NCBI GenBank assembly: GCA_014378845.1
Contig: JACMNB010000065.1
Location: 1-52,514, forward strand
Source of the DNA: Methylotenera sp.
GTDB taxonomy: Bacteria; Pseudomonadota; Gammaproteobacteria; Burkholderiales; Methylophilaceae
DNA length: 52,514 bases
Direction: 5' to 3'
Below the pieces are notes generated by a model that was given only the letters and a program-made list of their open reading frames with translations, had not been told where the DNA came from and did not search any database. Positions 25,965 to 35,154 of this stretch are shown piece after piece (the stretch's first letter is position 1; the number at the start of each line of letters is the position of its first letter). Made by a program: the position numbers and the translations under genes.

Positions 25965-28900
25965 ATGAATAAACTCATTAAATACGCGCTTTACGGCATT
26001 TTCGGCATTATCGCTTTGGTATTGATGGTGGCGGGCTATTTTGCTGCGACCTTTAACCCCAACGATTACAAAGGCGAAATAATCAAGCTGGTTAAAGATA
26101 AAAAACAGCGCAATCTGCATATTGATGGTGATATTAAACTGACTTATTGGCCAAAAATTGGCGCCGATTTAGGCAAACTATCAATTTCTGAGCATCAATC
26201 AGATGCAGAATTTGCCTCGGTAAACAGCGTGAAAGTGGCGCTAGCTGTTATGCCGCTGCTTAAAAAAGAGTTGGTTGTTGACACAGTTTATATCGACGGC
26301 GCAAAAGCAAATGTCATCAAAAACAAAGACGGCACATTTAATTTTGACGATTTATTAAGCAAAGAAGAGTCATCGAATATTAAATTTGATATTCAAGGTG
26401 TGAATATGACTAATTCTGAGGCGCGCTACACCGATGAAGCCACCAATACAAAATACAATATCACTAAACTCAATATGAAATCTGGCCATATTGCTTTGGC
26501 CGAGCCTGTGGATTTAGATACTGACTTTACGCTAACAGCCAACAAACCTGAAACCGCGGCCAATATTAAGTTAAAAGGCAACTTTTTGGTAGACCCCAAA
26601 ACCAAGCACTTTAAGGTAAAAGGTTTGGATAGCCATATTGTGGGCGATTTGTTAGGTGGTACAGCCATGGATGTTGTCGCCAGCGGCGATGTGGATGCAA
26701 AACCTGAGCAACAAGAGTTTTTGGTGGATGGTTTAAAATTAGTAGCTTCTGGCACTTTTAGCGGCGCGATTCAAACTATAAACCTCAGCGCACCCGCACT
26801 CACCATTGAAAAAAACGAAGTTTCCAGCAAAAAAGTCACCGTGACTTTAGGCCAAGAAAAAAATGGCGATGTGTTCAAAGCCAATATGGTGCTGGCCGAC
26901 ATGAAAGGCTCAACCAAAGCCCTGCAAAGTAGCGGCATTACGGGCGATTTAAGCGTCGTGCAGGGCAAACGCACCGTCACAGGCACGTTCTCATCGCCAT
27001 TTAAGGGCAATATTCAAGATTTGATTTTTGATATCCCCAAACTGGCTGGCAACCTAGATATTAAAGACCCAGGCTTGCCAAACGGCGGCGTAAAAGGCAC
27101 GTTTAATTTGGGTGCGCATACCGACATTAAAAAAGAGCTCGCCAACAGCCAATTTAACTTGGTGCTGGCCGACACCAATCTAAAAGGCAATGTAGACGTA
27201 AGCGGTTTCAAAAAACAAAACATTAAGTTTAATCTAAATGCTGATAAATTAGATTTGAATAAATTGCTGGGCAAATCAAGCTCAAGCGCAAAAAGTAGCG
27301 GTAATACTAGTAATAAACCAGCCGACATGTCTGCGCTTAAAAACATGACTTTAGACGGCAAGCTTAATATCGGCAGCCTTGTCTATGATAAATATCACGT
27401 TTCAGGCCTAAATGTAGGCATTAAGGCCAATGGCGACAAATTAACCTTAAGTGGCTTAAACGTTAAGGTTGACGACAGCCAAATTAAAGGCAATATTGGC
27501 ATTACGCATTTTGCGAAACCGCTGTATACCTTTGATTTAGATGTAGATAACGTAGATTTTGACAAATATGCAGCGCCTGCACACGCCAAAACTGATCCGG
27601 GCCAAAAAGAAAATAAACCGCTTGATTTGAGCGCGCTGAAAAGCATTAATGCGGATGGCAGCATTCGTATTGGCAACCTAAAATACGGCAAAACCAAAGC
27701 CTCTAACGTCAATATCAAACTAAACGCGGATGGCGAAAAATTAAATCTGAATCCGCTATCAGCCAAGGTTGACGACAGTCAAATTAAAGGCAGCTTTGCG
27801 ATTACGCAGTTAAGTCACCCAAAATATGTGTTTAATTTAGACGTTGATCAGCTTGATGCCAACCGTTACATGGCCGCCAAAAGTGACAAATCTGCGGCCG
27901 AGGGTGGAGGTGGAATGAATGGTCTTAAAACCTTTCTCGCCGATGGCGATTTGCGTATTGGCAGCTTGAAATACGATAAATATAACATAAGTAATTTTAA
28001 AGCTGGCTTAAAAGCCGATGGCCAAAAATTGAGCTTGAATCCGCTCATCGCCAAGGTTGATGACAGCCAAATTAACGCCAATTTGGGCATTAGCAATTTC
28101 AGTAACCCAGCCTACAATTTCGACATTAAAATTGATAAATTAGACGCCGATAAATACATCACCAAAAGTAGGGGCGCAAAAAGCACGGCCGACACGCCAA
28201 TTGATTTGAGCGCGCTAAAAAAGTTGAACGCGACGGGCGAGGCCAATATTGGCTGGCTAAAACTAGCCAATGTTAAAACCGAAAATGTAAAACTTGGCTT
28301 AAAAGCGGGCGAGGGCATTGCCACACTGTCACCTTTTACGGCCAATTTGTATGGCGGCAGCATGAGCGGCACGCTTAGAGTTGATGCGCGCGCTACGCCC
28401 AGCATCGCATTTAAGCAAAATATGAAAGGCGTTTCAATCGGCCCCTTATTGGTGGATTCGATTAAAAATGATATGTTAAGCGGCACTGGAACGGTGAATG
28501 TAGACGTGACGACTGCTGGCAATACAGTGGGTGCGCTAAAAAAAGGCTTATTGGGCAGCGCATCGCTTAATTTGGCCGATGGCGCGCTGAAAGGCGTGGA
28601 TATTGCAGGCGGGATTCGCGACCTCAAAAGCAAACTTAATATCTTTAAAAACAAAGACGCGATGGATGCCGATAAAACCAAAAAAACCGATTTTAGCGAA
28701 TTAACTGCTACTTTCGACATTAAAAATGGTGTCGCGCACAACGAAGATTTAGCCATGAAAGCGCCTATATTGCGGCTTTCTAAAGGTGATAGCCGCGGCG
28801 ATATTGATATTGGCAACGAGCGAATTAACTACATTGCCAAGCCAACTGTGGTTAAATCGCTTAAAGGCCAAGGCGGCGCCGAGCTAGATAGTTTGAGCGG

Positions 28901-29243
28901 CGTGGCGATTCCAGTCAAAATTAGCGGCACGTTTGCCGAACCTAAATACAATTTAGATTACGCTGCGGTAGCGGCCGCACTAGCAAAATCTAATTTGCTA
29001 GACAAAGTAGGCGGCGAAAAAGGCGCTGCGGTTAAAGAGTTGCTTGGCGGCGATAAAGTAGAGGGCTTAAAAGGCTTGTTTGGCAAGAAAAAACCTGCCG
29101 CACCTGTAGCTCCTGCCGATCCTAACGCGCCCGTTGCCGCACCCGCAGATGGTACAACGGCTGCGCCTGCGGCTCCCGCTGAAGCACCAAAATCTGTAGA
29201 AGATAAGGCCAAAGATAAGCTCAAGAAATTGCTTAAGTTTTAA
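25965..29243 (+). CDS. AsmA-family inner-membrane protein with internal repeats
   Basis: AsmA-family protein of 1092 residues, much longer than the roughly 620 of E. coli AsmA. An N-terminal membrane anchor (about 5-28) is followed by the AsmA N domain (30-250), a beta-rich repeat tract (residues about 455-845, four copies) and an AsmA C-terminal region (about 880-1010) ending in an Ala/Pro-rich linker (AAPAAPAEAP) and a Lys-rich tail. AsmA-like proteins form periplasmic bridges that move phospholipid between membranes, so the extra repeats probably lengthen the bridge; this is inference. The ATG follows GAGAAAAATC, and mutY starts 2 bp after the stop. Confidence 0.88.
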   Translation: MNKLIKYALYGIFGIIALVLMVAGYFAATFNPNDYKGEIIKLVKDKKQRNLHIDGDIKLTYWPKIGADLGKLSISEHQSDAEFASVNSVKVALAVMPLLKKELVVDTVYIDGAKANVIKNKDGTFNFDDLLSKEESSNIKFDIQGVNMTNSEARYTDEATNTKYNITKLNMKSGHIALAEPVDLDTDFTLTANKPETAANIKLKGNFLVDPKTKHFKVKGLDSHIVGDLLGGTAMDVVASGDVDAKPEQQEFLVDGLKLVASGTFSGAIQTINLSAPALTIEKNEVSSKKVTVTLGQEKNGDVFKANMVLADMKGSTKALQSSGITGDLSVVQGKRTVTGTFSSPFKGNIQDLIFDIPKLAGNLDIKDPGLPNGGVKGTFNLGAHTDIKKELANSQFNLVLADTNLKGNVDVSGFKKQNIKFNLNADKLDLNKLLGKSSSSAKSSGNTSNKPADMSALKNMTLDGKLNIGSLVYDKYHVSGLNVGIKANGDKLTLSGLNVKVDDSQIKGNIGITHFAKPLYTFDLDVDNVDFDKYAAPAHAKTDPGQKENKPLDLSALKSINADGSIRIGNLKYGKTKASNVNIKLNADGEKLNLNPLSAKVDDSQIKGSFAITQLSHPKYVFNLDVDQLDANRYMAAKSDKSAAEGGGGMNGLKTFLADGDLRIGSLKYDKYNISNFKAGLKADGQKLSLNPLIAKVDDSQINANLGISNFSNPAYNFDIKIDKLDADKYITKSRGAKSTADTPIDLSALKKLNATGEANIGWLKLANVKTENVKLGLKAGEGIATLSPFTANLYGGSMSGTLRVDARATPSIAFKQNMKGVSIGPLLVDSIKNDMLSGTGTVNVDVTTAGNTVGALKKGLLGSASLNLADGALKGVDIAGGIRDLKSKLNIFKNKDAMDADKTKKTDFSELTATFDIKNGVAHNEDLAMKAPILRLSKGDSRGDIDIGNERINYIAKPTVVKSLKGQGGAELDSLSGVAIPVKISGTFAEPKYNLDYAAVAAALAKSNLLDKVGGEKGAAVKELLGGDKVEGLKGLFGKKKPAAPVAPADPNAPVAAPADGTTAAPAAPAEAPKSVEDKAKDKLKKLLKF
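27327..28500 (+). repeat. Four tandem ~97-residue modules within the AsmA-like gene
   Basis: Units begin at residues 455, 555, 651 and 748 (DNA 27327, 27627, 27915 and 28206) with the pattern SALK...G-IGSLKYDK. Each also has KVDDSQIKG near residue 55 of the unit in the first three copies; the fourth is diverged. The period is 96-100 codons. The nucleotide level is still visibly similar, for example KVDDSQI coding stretches, which suggests duplication within the lineage. Confidence 0.85.
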
Positions 29244-29245
29244 TC

Positions 29246-30301
29246 ATGTCTAATTTTGCCGGTGCCATTATTGCTTGGCAGAAACAGCATGGTCGCCACG
29301 ATTTGCCGTGGCAAAATATGGTTGACCCTTATGCGATTTGGGTTTCAGAAATCATGCTGCAACAAACGCAAGTGGCCGCCGTTATTGGCTACTACGCCAA
29401 TTTTATGCAGCGCTTTCCCACTATTGCCGCGCTGGCAAATGCTAGCCAAGAAGATGTTTTACAAAGCTGGAGCGGGTTAGGTTACTACTCGCGCGCGCGC
29501 AATTTGCACAATGCGGCGCAAAAAATTGTGGATGATTTTGGCGGCGCTTTCCCCACCCAATTTGTCGACATTTTAAGCTTGCCCGGCATTGGCCGCTCGA
29601 CCGCCGCAGCCATTTCTACTTTTGCCTTAAACGCGCCGCAACCCATATTGGACGGCAATGTAAAGCGCGTGTTTGCGCGGCATTTTAATATTGCAGGCTA
29701 TACTGGCGCACCAAAAATTGCGCAAAAATTATGGCAAATTGCCGAACGTGAGAACCCAAAAGCTGACGCTATTGCCTACACCCAAGGCCTAATGGATTTA
29801 GGTGCTACGCTGTGTGCGCGCACCAAACCAAAATGCGCTGCATGCCCGGTTAATGCCGGCTGTGCGGCGTATAAACTTGGTTTAGTAAGTAGCCTGCCCA
29901 CACCAAAGCCACGCAAAACTTTGCTCGAAAAAAGTACGACCATGCTGGTGATTATCAACAACCATGAAGTGCTATTAGAAAAGCGCCCACAAACGGGCAT
30001 TTGGGCTGGATTGTGGAGTTTGCCAGAAATTGAAATGCACGAGATTGCGACTGAAATTGCGCAAAGTCGTCTTGGTTTAGAAGTAGAGTCAGGCGAACCA
30101 TTTCCGATTGTGAATCATGCCTTTACACATTTTAAACTGGCGATTACGCCACAGCCTTTGCATGTTATTAAACAAACACCGCGCGTAATGCAATCAAAGT
30201 GTATTTGGATGCCGCTTGACGAGGCGATTAGCGCGGCGATTGCTACGCCGATTCGGACGATTTTAAATCAGCTAAAAATAAGCCAAATAAACACTTTGTA
30301 G
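29246..30301 (+). CDS. mutY: A/G-specific adenine glycosylase MutY
   Basis: Removes adenine mispaired with 8-oxoguanine. Visible features are the helix-hairpin-helix LPGIGRSTAAAI (about 112-123), catalytic Glu35 (EIMLQQTQ) and Asp136 (ILDGNVKR), and the [4Fe-4S] cluster pattern Cys-x6-Cys-x2-Cys-x5-Cys (CARTKPKCAACPVNAGC). The C-terminal third is the MutT-like domain that recognises 8-oxoG. Length (351) is normal. ATG lies 2 bp after the AsmA-like stop, so both are co-transcribed. Terminated by a hairpin at 30310. Confidence 0.96.
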   Translation: MSNFAGAIIAWQKQHGRHDLPWQNMVDPYAIWVSEIMLQQTQVAAVIGYYANFMQRFPTIAALANASQEDVLQSWSGLGYYSRARNLHNAAQKIVDDFGGAFPTQFVDILSLPGIGRSTAAAISTFALNAPQPILDGNVKRVFARHFNIAGYTGAPKIAQKLWQIAERENPKADAIAYTQGLMDLGATLCARTKPKCAACPVNAGCAAYKLGLVSSLPTPKPRKTLLEKSTTMLVIINNHEVLLEKRPQTGIWAGLWSLPEIEMHEIATEIAQSRLGLEVESGEPFPIVNHAFTHFKLAITPQPLHVIKQTPRVMQSKCIWMPLDEAISAAIATPIRTILNQLKISQINTL

Positions 30302-30309
30302 ACAAAATA

Positions 30310-30330
30310 AAAGCCGAATAAGTCGGCTTT
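30310..30330 (+). terminator. Terminator hairpin after mutY
   Basis: AAAGCCGA and TCGGCTTT form an 8-bp stem with a 5-nt loop, followed by AATTATTT and preceded by an A-rich stretch. It lies between the ends of mutY and the small hypothetical gene at 30347, so it may serve both directions. Confidence 0.75.
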
Positions 30331-30346
30331 AATTATTTGCTTAGTC

Positions 30347-30577
30347 TTAATGTGGCCGTGATTCCAATATTTTATCGGCCAACATTTGAAAGCGTGGCGA
30401 TACAAATTGTCGCGATTGCGAGCCAGTATCAGCAATTGATAACAATTCCTCAATTGCTGATCTAAACCCCAATTCGAATAACCAATAATCAGATGGATCG
30501 ATGGCCGATTTTTTATCCGTGTTCACATCCGCGCAAAGCCTTTCAAATGCTTCCTTACATACATTACGTTCTGCCAT
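30347..30577 (-). CDS. Hypothetical protein, 76 aa
   Basis: A small cytosolic, acidic-helical protein (starting MAERNVCKEAFERLCAD) with no family that I recognise. GGAGG lies 5 nt before the ATG at 30577, which decides the start; the upstream ATG 30580 and GTG 30589 are too close to it. It is convergent with mutY, and its promoter region faces the fae-like gene. It probably is real because of the strong ribosome site. Confidence 0.6.
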   Translation of the reverse strand: MAERNVCKEAFERLCADVNTDKKSAIDPSDYWLFELGFRSAIEELLSIADTGSQSRQFVSPRFQMLADKILESRPH

Positions 30578-30652
30578 CATATCCTCCACATTTTGTCTAT
30601 TACTACCATCATAAAACTTCGCGACAGTTTGTCAACTACTGCTTATTTAAAC

Positions 30653-31204
30653 TTATTTTTGATCCCAAGATTCTTCCCACATGCAATGCTTAATGGTATG
30701 ACGGTTTTTAATGAGCTCAGCAATGCTAGGCTCGTCATTTAACGCGCGTTTTAGGGCCAATTTAATCGCATCATAGTTATTTTTGTATAGATCGGCTTTG
30801 TCTAATGTGCCTGCTTTTTCTAGGTCAATACAACCTGGGTCTATCCACAATAAGGCAATAATGCATAAATCATTCACTTGGTCTTTAGAGATAATGCCTT
30901 CTATCACTGCATCTAAAATGCCATCGGCCACGCCTGCTTGCACCACCCCGCCAAACAGCCCAACATCGGTGCTGCCTTTTAATGTCACTTTTGGCACCAT
31001 CATGCACGCAGGGCGCACCAATTGATTAATGTCACGCACTGCAAACATCGCCGTGTGGCCTTTGCTTTGCGCCATTAAGTTGGCAAATGCTTGGCCAACA
31101 GGACCATCGACTGTGCCGATTAAAATTTCTGGCATGGCCGCCGTTACGTCTTTGCCTTCGGTGTAAATGGTGGCTTCACCTGCTTTAAAAATGATTTTAG
31201 ACAT
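30653..31204 (-). CDS. Formaldehyde-activating enzyme homologue (Fae-like)
   Basis: A 183-residue Fae-family protein. Classical Fae condenses formaldehyde with tetrahydromethanopterin in methylotrophs. Family landmarks are GPVGQAFANLMAQSKGHTAM (about 34-53), KVTLKGSTDVGLFGG-VQAGVADGI (about 71-97) and DDLCIIALLWI (about 111-122). The proposed catalytic His near the N-terminus (VAHIDL in classical Fae) is absent: there is no His within the first 49 residues. It therefore resembles the divergent Fae2/Fae3 paralogues rather than the main enzyme. The ATG has GAGAGAAC upstream. Marker of methylotrophic or H4MPT-containing ancestry; activity uncertain. Confidence 0.8.
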   Translation of the reverse strand: MSKIIFKAGEATIYTEGKDVTAAMPEILIGTVDGPVGQAFANLMAQSKGHTAMFAVRDINQLVRPACMMVPKVTLKGSTDVGLFGGVVQAGVADGILDAVIEGIISKDQVNDLCIIALLWIDPGCIDLEKAGTLDKADLYKNNYDAIKLALKRALNDEPSIAELIKNRHTIKHCMWEESWDQK

Positions 31205-31273
31205 ACTGTTCTCTCTACATTGAATAAGTTAAAAGTTGACTGAATTAAAACGCTATTTTACCAAATGCTAGCC

Positions 31274-31705
31274 TTAATTGTTTAAATCTAATTGCATATC
31301 TACATGCGCAATATGCACATCTTGATAACTATCGCTGGTGACGTTAAAGCCACATTTCTCATAAAAGCCAATCGCATGCGTTTGTGCCGACAAATGTACA
31401 GTTTTGCTGCCGTGTTGTTTACAAATATTGACTGCCTCTTGCAATAGTGCGGCTCCCACACCATTACTTCTAAACGCTTTTAACACCGCCATGCGGCCAA
31501 TTTTGTGATAATTGATAATACGCAAGCAAGCAACCGCTTGCATATCTACGCTTGCCAGCAAATGCAACGCGCTGTGGTCTATTTCATCCCATTCAAAATC
31601 GGGTGCAACCGCTTGTTCTTCAATAAAAACAGGCGTTCTAATGGCGCGTAACGCGTGTTCTGCTTGCTGCCAAGTCACTTCTACTATTTGAATATTAGCT
31701 TGCAT
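31274..31705 (-). CDS. GNAT-family acetyltransferase (YjcF/ElaA-like)
   Basis: A 143-residue single-domain GNAT. FIEEQAVAPDFEWDEID (about 27-43) is a landmark of the YjcF/ElaA-like group, and the acetyl-CoA loop reads RSNGVGAAL (about 79-87). The last strand has HAIGFYEKCGFN. No partner gene is evident; it is divergent from the DoxX gene. Substrate unknown. Confidence 0.85.
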   Translation of the reverse strand: MQANIQIVEVTWQQAEHALRAIRTPVFIEEQAVAPDFEWDEIDHSALHLLASVDMQAVACLRIINYHKIGRMAVLKAFRSNGVGAALLQEAVNICKQHGSKTVHLSAQTHAIGFYEKCGFNVTSDSYQDVHIAHVDMQLDLNN

Positions 31706-31757
31706 GAAATAAACGCTTTATAATACTGCTTGTTTTAAACTTTAAGAAAGTGTTCAA

Positions 31758-32150
31758 ATGAACAAATATTTACCAGTTCTGGCCCGCATTTTACTCGCAC
31801 AAATTTTCGTGGTGGCCGTATGCATTACCTTATCACAAATTAGCAGCAATCCTGATGGTTATCAAGCGTATACCGCCTATCTAGCCGCGCACGGCTTAGT
31901 TGGCTTTTTTGCTCCGCTGACTATTTTTATTCAGTTGGTGTTTGGCTTGGGCTTATTGTTAGGTTTTAAAACCAAACTTTGCGCTTATGTTTTAGCGGTT
32001 TATGCACTATTTATTGCGTTATTTATGAAGCTGCAAGAGCCAGGAGGCCTGATTCTAACCTTGCAATATTTGGCGATAGCTGGCGGCTTAATCATGGTGG
32101 CCTTGTACGACAAAATGGCTTTGAGTCTAGATAACTTAAAGAAACACTAG
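31758..32150 (+). CDS. DoxX-family membrane protein
   Basis: A 130-residue protein with four transmembrane helices, matching the DoxX family (ARILLAQIFVVAV start; LILTLQYLAIAGGLIM as the third or fourth helix). Such proteins are usually small redox-associated membrane proteins of poorly known function. The ATG has an AAGAAAG ribosome site. A long terminator hairpin is shared with the convergent metallohydrolase gene. Confidence 0.82.
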   Translation: MNKYLPVLARILLAQIFVVAVCITLSQISSNPDGYQAYTAYLAAHGLVGFFAPLTIFIQLVFGLGLLLGFKTKLCAYVLAVYALFIALFMKLQEPGGLILTLQYLAIAGGLIMVALYDKMALSLDNLKKH

Positions 32151-32170
32151 CTTAGAAACACTAATTTCAA

Positions 32171-32210
32171 TTTGAGTAAAAAGCGGGCTTATCCCCGCTT
32201 TTTACTCAAA
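32171..32210. terminator. Bidirectional terminator between DoxX and the metallohydrolase
   Basis: TTTGAGTAAAAAGCGGG and its reverse complement form a 17-bp stem around a short CTTATC loop, with A/T-rich ends that give T runs on both strands. It overlaps the last codons of the minus-strand gene, so it works for both convergent genes. Confidence 0.85.
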
Positions 32211-33149
32211 TTCTAAGGCCGGGTATAGCGTATTCACATTGCGCCTATTGGCAATATCAAATAACAGCCATTTATTTTTCTCACCCGCTGCAGCCGTATC
32301 CATTGCATCACCCATCGTTTTGCCAGCTTTTATATTGGCGCGAATATCGGTCAGCAACGCGTTTAGATAGCGCTGCTCGTTATTTAACGCTTGCACCCAA
32401 TCTTTGGTAAAAGGACCGTGGCCCGGCACTACTTGTTTCACAGGATACGTTTTTAGTGTGTCGATTGCTGCGATTAATCCTTGTATATCGCCCTCTAACA
32501 CTGGCGTACGCTCTATAAACAGCAAATCGCCAGTAAATAGGGTGCTAGTTTTGCTATCTATCACCGAAAGGTCGGTATTAGTGTGTGCAACAGGGTAGGG
32601 CGTTACCGTTAGTTTACGATCGCCTAAATCTAGCTCAATGGGCGTTTTAACTTGAATGGTTGGCAGCACAATTATGCTGCCTTTGGCGTCATCACCCATC
32701 AACTTTACATTTAATTTATCATAAGCTTCTTTACGCAATTGCATAGCCACGGCTAATTTTTCGTGCCCAACAAATTGCGGTTTTGCTGCATTTGAATTGC
32801 TTGGCACAAAAGCCGCGTTGCCAAAAATATGGTCAGGATGCACATGCGTATTAATCACATACAAAATAGGTTTATCTGTCACTTTTTTAATCGCATCGCG
32901 CAGCTTAGTGCCCGTTTTTAGGCTGCCGCCTGTGTCAATTACCGCCACGCCAAGGCTGCCTACCACAAAGCTAATATTACAAATATCACCTTGATAGCCC
33001 GTATCAATATCTAAATGCTTGCCGTGATGTACATAAATGCCGTTGCCAATGTCTTCAATTGCAAAGTCGGCGGTTTGTGCAGGCTTTTGCTGCGACTGCA
33101 CGCAACCATTTAATATAAAGGCGGCTAATAAACAAAATAAAAATCGCAT
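32202..33149 (-). CDS. Metallo-beta-lactamase-fold hydrolase, quinoprotein-relay type lipoprotein
   Basis: A 315-residue periplasmic MBL-fold enzyme with a lipoprotein signal (LLAAFILNGC, Cys16). The metal site is visible in THVHPDHIFGN (about 103-113), VAHTNTD and the downstream GHGPF. The sequence resembles the SoxH-like quinoprotein relay system zinc metallohydrolases (TIGR04558/9 type), found near PQQ-dependent alcohol dehydrogenases. No PQQ enzyme is in this window, but that fits a methylotroph. Its stop lies inside the shared terminator with the DoxX gene. Physiological substrate unknown. Confidence 0.85.
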   Translation of the reverse strand: MRFLFCLLAAFILNGCVQSQQKPAQTADFAIEDIGNGIYVHHGKHLDIDTGYQGDICNISFVVGSLGVAVIDTGGSLKTGTKLRDAIKKVTDKPILYVINTHVHPDHIFGNAAFVPSNSNAAKPQFVGHEKLAVAMQLRKEAYDKLNVKLMGDDAKGSIIVLPTIQVKTPIELDLGDRKLTVTPYPVAHTNTDLSVIDSKTSTLFTGDLLFIERTPVLEGDIQGLIAAIDTLKTYPVKQVVPGHGPFTKDWVQALNNEQRYLNALLTDIRANIKAGKTMGDAMDTAAAGEKNKWLLFDIANRRNVNTLYPALEFE

Positions 33150-33280
33150 GGTTTTAGTCTCTCAATCTAGTGTGCGCAACGCTTATAGCTTAGAATACAC
33201 CATGTTAACGAATTAACTGCATCATATGTGTGACGCATGTTACATAAAATGACTATCGATAAAACGCTAAGGAAACCGCA

Positions 33281-33868
33281 ATGACATCAAATCAATACAC
33301 CAAAACCGCTAAAATATTACATTGGCTTATCGCGCTTGGTATATTCGGTATGTTTGCGCTGGGCTGGTTTATGGCCGATATTCCTAAAGAGGCCGCCAAA
33401 CAAACCGTTTTTGATATTTTTGATTTAGGTATTTTTCATTGGACAGTGCCTGAAGAAATTAGCCCGCGCAGCTTTTACTTCAACGTGCATAAATCATTTG
33501 GAGTGACTATTTTCGCGCTCATCATCATCCGTATTTTATGGCGCCTAACACACACACCGCCAGCGTTATTGGCCAGTTACAAAGCCATGGAGCGCAAATT
33601 AGCCACAGGCGCGCACCGTTTGCTTTATGTATTGATGATTATTCTGCCACTAAGCGGGGTGATTATGGCGGTGTACAGCAAATACGGCATTAAATGGTTT
33701 GGCATCGATTTTATTAAAGGTTTAGACAACAACCCGTTGCGTCTGATTTTTAAAAGTGCGCATGAAATTATCGGCCTTATTTTAGTCGCAATTATAGTCA
33801 TCCACATACTTGGCGCGCTTAAGCATCAGTTTATTGATAAAGATGAAACGCTAAAACGCATGTTGTAA
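33281..33868 (+). CDS. Cytochrome b561-family membrane protein
   Basis: A 195-residue di-heme cytochrome b561 with four transmembrane helices. The conserved histidines are His14 (KILHWLIALG), His70 (NVHKSFG), His112 (GAHRLLY) and a C-terminal His around 176 (IVIHILGAL). The YceJ/CybB-type quinone-linked electron carrier role follows from the family. The ATG has AAGGAA 6 nt upstream, the best ribosome site nearby. It stands alone, so its redox partner is unknown. Confidence 0.88.
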   Translation: MTSNQYTKTAKILHWLIALGIFGMFALGWFMADIPKEAAKQTVFDIFDLGIFHWTVPEEISPRSFYFNVHKSFGVTIFALIIIRILWRLTHTPPALLASYKAMERKLATGAHRLLYVLMIILPLSGVIMAVYSKYGIKWFGIDFIKGLDNNPLRLIFKSAHEIIGLILVAIIVIHILGALKHQFIDKDETLKRML

Positions 33869-33978
33869 ATGCGCACGCCATAAAATACCCTTCATGTGTG
33901 AATTTTCAGCTTTAGCTGGTATCTATTCCACGAAGAAGACCCTTAAGTTTTCTCGGCCTTTTTATGATGGCTTGATAT

Positions 33979-35043
33979 TTATTGATGATATTGTTGGCTG
34001 TGCTTCCGCACTGCTTCTAACATCGCCGCCGCATTCTCTGGTGGCGTCCACTGTGTAATGCCGTGGCCAAGGTTGAACACATGGCCACTCCCTTTGCCAT
34101 AACTAGCCAGAATACTTGCGACTTCTTTTTCTATGGCTTCGGGCGTTGATAGCAAAATCGCTGGGTCTAAATTACCTTGTAGCGCGACTTTATCGCCAAT
34201 GCGTTTGCGCGCTTCGCCAATATCTACCGCCCAATCCAATCCAAGCGCGTCTGAACCTATTGCTGCTTGCGCCTCAAGCCATAGCGCGCCGCCCTTGGTG
34301 AAGAAGATGCTCGGCACTTTTTTGCCATCGGCATTTTTGGTTAAACCTGCCACAATTTTTTGCATGTAATTGAGTGAAAACTCAATGTAAGCATTATGTG
34401 ATAATGCGCCGCCCCAAGAATCAAACACCATCACCGCCTGTGCGCCAGCGGCAATTTGTGCGTTGAGGTATTGAATCACTGTTTGCGCATTGGTTTCTAA
34501 AATATGGTGCAGCAAATCTGGGCGGGCGTAAGCCATTTTTTTTGTGTTTAAAAAATCGGTGCCGCCTTTTCCTTCTACCATATAAGTTGCTAATGTCCAC
34601 GGGCTGCCGCTAAAACCAATCAAAGGTACACGGCCATTAATAGTTTTGCGAATTTGCGCCACCGCATCAAACACGTATTGCAATTTAGCCATATCAGGCA
34701 CATGCAATGCTTTAATCTCAGCTTCTTCGCGCAAAGTGCGCTCAAATTTAGGGCCTTCGCCTTCGGTAAAATACAAGCCCAAACCCATCGCATCAGGTAG
34801 CGTTAGAATATCTGAAAACAGAATCGACGCGTCCAGTAGTGGGTAGCGATCGAGCGGCTGCATAGTGACTTCGGTTGCAAAATTTGGGTTTTTACACAGG
34901 TCTAAAAAACTACCCGCCGTTTTGCGGCTTTCGCGATATTCAGGCAAATAACGGCCTGCTTGGCGCATCATCCACACAGGCGTGTATGCTGTTGGCTGAC
35001 GCATAAGTGCTTTTAAGAAAGTATCATTTTGCAGCTGATTCAT
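33979..35043 (-). CDS. hemE: Uroporphyrinogen decarboxylase
   Basis: Decarboxylates uroporphyrinogen III to coproporphyrinogen III in haem synthesis. [12 protein letters not shown] (about 27-38), [19 protein letters not shown] and NLGHGI are diagnostic motifs. Length (354) is normal. It is preceded by the gltBD terminator and so has its own promoter. With hemL at 41724 it gives two haem genes flanking gltBD, though the order is not an operon. Confidence 0.96.
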   Translation of the reverse strand: MNQLQNDTFLKALMRQPTAYTPVWMMRQAGRYLPEYRESRKTAGSFLDLCKNPNFATEVTMQPLDRYPLLDASILFSDILTLPDAMGLGLYFTEGEGPKFERTLREEAEIKALHVPDMAKLQYVFDAVAQIRKTINGRVPLIGFSGSPWTLATYMVEGKGGTDFLNTKKMAYARPDLLHHILETNAQTVIQYLNAQIAAGAQAVMVFDSWGGALSHNAYIEFSLNYMQKIVAGLTKNADGKKVPSIFFTKGGALWLEAQAAIGSDALGLDWAVDIGEARKRIGDKVALQGNLDPAILLSTPEAIEKEVASILASYGKGSGHVFNLGHGITQWTPPENAAAMLEAVRKHSQQYHQ

Positions 35044-35057
35044 TTTATTTGCCTAAT

Positions 35058-35104
35058 AAAAAAAGATGCAAAGCTAATAACCTTAGTTAGCAACCTTGCA
35101 TCCT
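35058..35104 (-). terminator. Rho-independent terminator of gltBD
   Basis: On the minus strand GGATGCAAGG..., with a long imperfect stem (GATGCAA with TTGCATC, and TTGCTAA with TTATTAGC), is followed by TTTTTTTATT. It lies between the gltD stop and the hemE start. Confidence 0.9.
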
Positions 35105-35154
35105 TAATTTTGTTTTACTGCTTCAATATTAACGGAGGTAGTTAATACAAATAA

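Noticed and set aside
28112-28816. 234-codon open frame on the minus strand inside the AsmA-like gene
   Set aside because: Antisense reading of a repeat-rich coding sequence; composition is odd, no ribosome site, several similar shadow frames lie along the same gene.
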